64,000 nucleotides of DNA, from contig DASXVS010000024.1 of the NCBI GenBank assembly GCA_036504095.1, positions 1-64,000 of the forward strand. The letters are read 5' to 3'. Below the pieces are notes generated by a model that saw nothing but the letters and a program-made list of their open reading frames with translations, did no database searches and was not told the DNA's origin. Every line of letters begins with the position of its first letter. Position 1 is the first letter of the stretch. This stretch comes from Armatimonadota bacterium. Lineage in GTDB: Bacteria; Armatimonadota; DTGP01; JAKQQT01. Both the position numbers and the translations under genes were made by a program. Shown one piece after another: positions 60,166 to 64,000 of this stretch.

Positions 60166-61377
60166 ATGCCGACCTACAAGTACATGGCCCTCGACATGAT
60201 GGGCAAGAACCGCTCCGGGCGACTTGAAGCGGATAACGAGGCAGCGGCGCTCTCCCGCCTGCAGGGGATGGGAGTGCATATCACGCAGGTCTCCGAAGTG
60301 AAAGACAGCGGGAAGCGCGCCTCGCGATCCGGCAAGGTCAAACTGCAAGCGCTGGTCATCTTCTCCCGGCAGTTCGCCACCATGATCGACGCCGGCGTTC
60401 GCGTGGTCAAATGCCTGGATATCCTGGAGAATCAGACCAAGGATGCGGTGCTGAAACCGGTCCTGAACCAGGTAAAGCGCGACGTGACCTCCGGCCTCAG
60501 CCTGACGGAAGCGATGGCGAAGCACCCGAGGGTCTTCACCAAACTCTATGTGAGCATGATCCGCGCGGCGGAAGCCGGCGGCATCCTGGACCACGTACTG
60601 GACCGCCTCGCCTTCTTCCTGGAGAAGGAGCAGGAACTGCGCTCCAAGATCAAGGCGGCCATGATGTACCCGGTGGTTATCCTCATCTTCTCCACGCTCA
60701 TCACCACCGGCCTGATGATCTTCGTGCTGCCGAAGTTTCTGGATATCTTCACCCAGTTGGGAGCGCCTCTGCCTCCCACGACAAAGGCGCTGTTCGCCAT
60801 CAGCCACTTCATGAGCACCAACTGGTGGCTGGGCCCCGTCCTGGTCGTCGGCCTCATTTCGTTCATCAAGTGGTATGGCAACCGGCCCAGCGGGCGCATG
60901 CGGATTGACGGCTTGAAACTGAAGATCCCCGTGGTGGGCGAGCTGATCCAGAAGATGTCCGTCTCCCGGTTTGCCCGCACGTTCGCCACGCTGGTCGCCG
61001 CGGGCGTTCCGATGCTGAGAAGCCTGGAAATCGTCGGCGAAACGTCCGGCAATGCGGTCATCGCAAAGTCGATCGACACGGCGCGCACCAATGTTCGCGA
61101 AGGCAAGAAGATATCGGAACCGTTGAAAAACAGCGGACTGTTCCCGGAACTGGTGACACAGATGATCGACGTTGGCGAGGAAACGGGCCGACTGAGCGAG
61201 ATGCTGACCAAAGTCGCAGACTTCTACGACGCGGAGGTGGAGAACGCCGTCAAGGGCCTCACGAGTCTGATCGAGCCGCTGATGATCGTCTTCATGGGTG
61301 TGATGGTCGGCTTCATCGCCATCTCCGTCATCAGCCCGATCTTCAGCCTGCAGGCAACGTTGGCGCACAGCCACTAG
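60166..61377 (+). CDS. Type II secretion / type IV pilus inner-membrane platform protein (GspF/PilC)
   Basis: A 403-residue membrane protein with two GspF domains (residues 65-190 and 270-395), each followed by hydrophobic helices (VVILIFSTLITTGLMIFVLP and LMIVFMGVMVGFIAISVI). FSRQFATMIDAGVRVVKCLD and FARTFATLVAAGVPMLRSLE are the repeated family motifs. It assembles pseudopilins such as the one at 22979. GAGGAAGGA precedes ATG 60166. Other secretion genes are not adjacent. A GC-rich hairpin follows. Confidence 0.9.
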   Translation: MPTYKYMALDMMGKNRSGRLEADNEAAALSRLQGMGVHITQVSEVKDSGKRASRSGKVKLQALVIFSRQFATMIDAGVRVVKCLDILENQTKDAVLKPVLNQVKRDVTSGLSLTEAMAKHPRVFTKLYVSMIRAAEAGGILDHVLDRLAFFLEKEQELRSKIKAAMMYPVVILIFSTLITTGLMIFVLPKFLDIFTQLGAPLPPTTKALFAISHFMSTNWWLGPVLVVGLISFIKWYGNRPSGRMRIDGLKLKIPVVGELIQKMSVSRFARTFATLVAAGVPMLRSLEIVGETSGNAVIAKSIDTARTNVREGKKISEPLKNSGLFPELVTQMIDVGEETGRLSEMLTKVADFYDAEVENAVKGLTSLIEPLMIVFMGVMVGFIAISVISPIFSLQATLAHSH

Positions 61378-61446
61378 GTCAGAAACTGAGGGCTGAGAGC
61401 TGTGGACTCAGAGCCCGCGATAGCACCCGCAGTCAGGAAATAAGAT

Positions 61447-61477
61447 GCGGCGGGGGGTTCATACGGCCCCCCGCCGC
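61447..61477. terminator. GC-rich hairpin between convergent genes
   Basis: GCGGCGGGGGG (61447-61457) and CCCCCCGCCGC (61467-61477) form an 11-bp stem between gspF and the small membrane-protein gene on the other strand. Confidence 0.75.
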
Positions 61478-61524
61478 GTTCCGTCTGCTGGTGAATCGAT
61501 GCCTTGAAGCGTTTGACGTAACAG

Positions 61525-61746
61525 CTAAGAGTCCCGCTCCGTCCAACCCCAGATGACGATGGCGATTCCCATGGTCACCCCAAGAGCGATTGCCAGGGAG
61601 ACCCAGTCTTCCCAGCGGCCCCGCCAGTGTCGCAGGGATTCGTTTATGTAACCGGTCCGGCCGCACCCGGGCGTGAGAAAGAACAGCCCGAAGAACACGG
61701 CGGCTCCGGCTGTGGTCACAAATATGCGGTTTCGCACGGCCATCAT
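61525..61746 (-). CDS. Small membrane protein of unknown function
   Basis: A 73-residue protein with two membrane helices (AAVFFGLFFLTPGCG and LAIALGVTMGIAIVIWGW) around a short soluble loop. GGAGG precedes a double ATG. It starts 46 bases after the GH32 stop and might be its partner, but no family is recognised. Confidence 0.55.
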   Translation of the reverse strand: MMAVRNRIFVTTAGAAVFFGLFFLTPGCGRTGYINESLRHWRGRWEDWVSLAIALGVTMGIAIVIWGWTERDS

Positions 61747-61792
61747 ATGCCTCCGCAGGGTCTACGCAGGTGTCCGGCCGCCGGTTTCATCG

Positions 61793-63295
61793 CTAGCGCG
61801 CCGATGGCGCTGCGGTGGGCCAGATCGGCTTCATGGTCCAGGCGTCAAGTTGCCGGATATTCGCTGCGCCGCCCTCAGCGAAGGCACCTACACCCAGGCT
61901 GTCCGGGCGTGAAGGGTAGATGCGCGAAGTGAGGCACGTCCGCCCGTTGGCGAAGACCTCCAGCACCGAGTGGTCGATAAACACGCGGAGGTTTAGCGCC
62001 TCGCCATTCACGAGCTTGAGCGGAGCGGAACGGGCGCCCTTGTCGGCATTCGGATCCGTGCTTGACTGCGAACGATCGACGCTCAACGTTCCGGCCTTCG
62101 CGTCATAGACGATGCGCGTCTCTTCCTCCCCGCCGGGTGAGCGGCGAACCACCAGCCCAACCGTCTGAGCCTCTCCCGGCGCGATGTGAGCGTCGATCTC
62201 CAAAGCATCGCCTTTGACACCGTTCAGTGGCTTGAGGCCACCTGGCGTGACAGAGACGTCCTTGAGGCGCGTGCGCTCACCGCGAAGGGATTCCACTTCG
62301 CGCGCCGGCTCGTAACGCAGGCGACCGTCCGTCCCCAGTGTGATGACACGAGGAAGCGACTGTGCGCCCTGCCAGCCGTACCGGGCCGCGTCTCCTCGCT
62401 GTTCCCACAACCAGCCGAACATAATGCGCCGCCCCTTGCCGTCCCTGAAAGTCAAGGGCGCGTACAGGCCGCCACCCTGATCGGTGCCGGCCTCCGATTC
62501 GGGGGAGAATTTGCCGTCCAGGAATGAGCCGACGAAGTGGTACGACTGCCCGTTCGTTGAGACCATCAGCACCCACTTGTTGCCCAGGGCGAAAAGGTTG
62601 GGGCATTCCCACATATCGCCAGTCTTCGTCTTGTCGCCGACGAAGGCGGGGTGAAGGTACTCCCAGGTGCGGAGGTCCTTCGAGCGGTAGAGGAGAATGG
62701 CGCCGCCCACGTCCCTGATGCCGGAACCGATGACCGCAAGCCATCCGGCGCCGTCCTTCCACACAAAGGGATCACGGAAACCCGTTACCTGGAGTCCGGG
62801 CGGAGGACCTGGGATCACCGGATTCACGGACGGCTTCTGCCAGGTGAGCATGTCCTTGCTGGTGGCGATGCACTGCACTTCGGGCGCCGTTCCGGTGTAC
62901 ACTGCGGTCGCAGTGCCGGCATCGTTCACCATGCAGCCTGAGAAGACACCGTCCTTGTCATAGGGAGCGTCCGGCCTCAGCGCGAAGGGAAGATCCTTCC
63001 AATGGACCAGGTCGCGGCTTGACGCATGCCCCCATGTCATGTTCCCCCACGCGGCGCCCTGTGGGTTGTGCTGGTAGAACAGGTGGTACTCGCCGTTGAG
63101 CTGGATGAGGCCGTTGGGGTCGTTCATCCAGTTCTTCGGCGCCACGAAATGGTAGACCGGGCGCTGCGGATCCGATGCCAGCGCCTGCCGGTCGCGCAAG
63201 GCTTGTTCGCCAAAATCCTCTGTGCTGTTGGCGTAAGCCATGGGCATCACCACTCCTGTGACAAGAACGAAAACCGACAAGCAAGTCCGAAGCAT
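61793..63295 (-). CDS. Secreted GH32 fructan hydrolase (levanase/fructanase-like)
   Basis: A 500-residue exported enzyme with signal peptide SVFVLVTGVVMPMAYA. NWMNDPNG near residue 56 has the nucleophile Asp, GFRDPF near 170 the transition-state Asp, and MWECPNLF near 227 the acid/base Glu, so a five-bladed propeller is expected. The C-terminal beta-sandwich module includes LRVFIDHSVLEVFANG, the usual GH32C end. It hydrolyses fructans or sucrose outside the cytoplasm. GAGGCCAGG precedes ATG 63295. Confidence 0.9.
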   Translation of the reverse strand: MLRTCLSVFVLVTGVVMPMAYANSTEDFGEQALRDRQALASDPQRPVYHFVAPKNWMNDPNGLIQLNGEYHLFYQHNPQGAAWGNMTWGHASSRDLVHWKDLPFALRPDAPYDKDGVFSGCMVNDAGTATAVYTGTAPEVQCIATSKDMLTWQKPSVNPVIPGPPPGLQVTGFRDPFVWKDGAGWLAVIGSGIRDVGGAILLYRSKDLRTWEYLHPAFVGDKTKTGDMWECPNLFALGNKWVLMVSTNGQSYHFVGSFLDGKFSPESEAGTDQGGGLYAPLTFRDGKGRRIMFGWLWEQRGDAARYGWQGAQSLPRVITLGTDGRLRYEPAREVESLRGERTRLKDVSVTPGGLKPLNGVKGDALEIDAHIAPGEAQTVGLVVRRSPGGEEETRIVYDAKAGTLSVDRSQSSTDPNADKGARSAPLKLVNGEALNLRVFIDHSVLEVFANGRTCLTSRIYPSRPDSLGVGAFAEGGAANIRQLDAWTMKPIWPTAAPSAR

Positions 63296-63355
63296 CCTGG
63301 CCTCATCATTCCGGAAGTTGGGAACTGAGAATCGAACAAGGAATCTCAATTCAGA

Positions 63356-63385
63356 ATTCTCAATACTCAACTCTCAATACTCAAG
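63356..63385. repeat. Heptamer repeat (CTCAATA)n between GH32 and GH3 genes
   Basis: CTCAATACTCAACTCTCAAT and following bases repeat a 7-base unit about four times next to the stop of the GH3 gene. Confidence 0.65.
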
Positions 63386-63394
63386 TCCCGCCGC

Positions 63395-64000
63395 TCAAAA
63401 TCCCCACTTCGTCGTATCTTCCTCGACGGCCGCGGGGATCGGCGCCGCGCCGTCCATCGGGAGGGTGACCGGCAGTCTGCCAGTGGGTTCCACGGCGCCG
63501 ACAAGAACCTCGGCGAGCGCCGTGAGGCTGGCGGCGGTGTAGCCGTAGGTGCACAGATACGTGGGCGCCTGCGGGAAGTGGCGGATGTCATAGGGGTTGC
63601 GGATCGCCGCCACCACAACCGGCTTGTCCAGCGCGATCATGCTCTTGATCATCTCCGCCTGAGCGGCTTCGTCCTGCGGAACCTGCGTCCAGGGCTCTTT
63701 GTGCTTGGTCAGAACCACGATGGCGGTCGCTCCGGCTGATTTCGCCGCAACCTCGGCCAACTGCTCGTTCGTGAAAGCGGGGCCGATCCCCACGTGCTCA
63801 ACCGGCGCCGTGTCCAGGGATTGGAAAAGGCGCGCGGAAGCGATCTCCTCCGCCAGCGCACGCGCCGGGTCCGGCGGCCCCACAACCAGCGTCTTGCCGG
63901 GCCGAAGGGGAATGCGTTTTGCCTCGTCCTTCACCACCGTGACGCTCCTGCGCGCGATTTCGTGTTCAAGGGCGCGATGGTCCACGCAGCCGACAACCTT
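63395..64000 (-). CDS. GH3 family hydrolase, C-terminal part (runs off window)
   Basis: The last 202 codons of a protein whose start lies beyond 64000; the frame is open to the edge. The visible part fits the C-terminal domain of a beta-N-acetylglucosaminidase or beta-glucosidase of GH3: HEIARRSVTVVKDE, the lines of a Rossmann-like alpha/beta sandwich (AIVVLTKHKEPW, KPVVVAAIRNPYDI), and TYGYTAASLTALAEVLVG with GRLPVTLP near the end. The catalytic barrel is outside the window, so the substrate cannot be said. Confidence 0.75.
   Translation of the reverse strand, partial: KVVGCVDHRALEHEIARRSVTVVKDEAKRIPLRPGKTLVVGPPDPARALAEEIASARLFQSLDTAPVEHVGIGPAFTNEQLAEVAAKSAGATAIVVLTKHKEPWTQVPQDEAAQAEMIKSMIALDKPVVVAAIRNPYDIRHFPQAPTYLCTYGYTAASLTALAEVLVGAVEPTGRLPVTLPMDGAAPIPAAVEEDTTKWGF

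Noticed and set aside
1-64000. tRNA, rRNA and riboswitch genes
   Set aside because: I scanned the gaps by eye and saw no cloverleaf or known riboswitch core; a covariance-model search would be needed to exclude them.

Overview
The window looks like a GC-rich, Gram-negative, polysaccharide-degrading bacterium. My best guess is Armatimonadota or a close relative, at moderate confidence. The basis is the mix of a type IV-pilin-like protein with a DUF1559-type N-terminus, a PEP-CTERM protein, dockerin- and cohesin-like secreted proteins, many secreted glycoside hydrolases, and intergenic DNA packed with short palindromes and 7-bp tandem repeats. No rRNA, tRNA, CRISPR array, integrase or transposase was recognised.

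Layout. 1-13.98 kb: carbohydrate genes (Gfo/Idh/MocA oxidoreductase, GH36/27-like alpha-galactosidase, mutarotase, GH5, beta-phosphoglucomutase-like HAD), an ArsR/ClC/Na+-H+ antiporter cluster, a GH13 amylase and a GH53 galactanase with dockerin-like tails, then msrA and msrB. 14.1-17.3 kb: a large secreted M6-type metalloprotease ending in a canonical dockerin. 17.5-21.9 kb: dprA followed by an unusual stack of small cargo segments, each ending in another divergent copy of the dprA 3' tail. 22-28 kb: PEP-CTERM protein, pseudopilin, SGNH hydrolase, ricin-type lectin, and a large beta-helix/PQQ-propeller protein. 28.2-33.5 kb: a phage head module (portal, XkdF-like protease, capsid, connector, small proteins) without terminase, tail or integrase. 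33.6-40.6 kb: STAS regulator, oxidoreductase, then a run of secreted cohesin-like proteins, two of which also carry dockerins. 40.9-44 kb: two shikimate pathway genes and a zinc-ribbon membrane protein. 44.4-50.3 kb: pullulanase, a 945-residue exoprotein of unknown function, and the broken 5' end of a second pullulanase. 50.4-51 kb: a DUF433/DUF5615 pair. 51.1-59 kb: a six-gene membrane operon (one member DUF6754-like) followed by wecB, an AI-2E family transporter and uppP. 59.3-64 kb: secreted glutathione peroxidase, a GspF/PilC platform protein, GH32 fructanase and a GH3 fragment.

How the genes fit together. Hydrolases for galactan, starch/pullulan, beta-glucan and fructan are exported. Three exported proteins (amylase, galactanase, protease) share a dockerin-like tail with helix motifs of the type ALQ-x-AGGL and LR-x-ALG. 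A separate cluster encodes cohesin-like modules, so a cohesin-dockerin surface assembly is plausible but unproven. The six-gene membrane operon sits beside envelope-precursor genes and may serve the cell envelope.

The best candidate for something undescribed is the dprA-tail array at 17.8-21.0 kb. Its extra tails differ from the native tail almost only at synonymous sites, so they appear to come from functional dprA genes elsewhere rather than from local duplication and decay. Next are the cohesin/dockerin set, the DUF6754 membrane operon and the headless-of-terminase capsid island. All function calls rest on motifs read by eye; no database search was possible.
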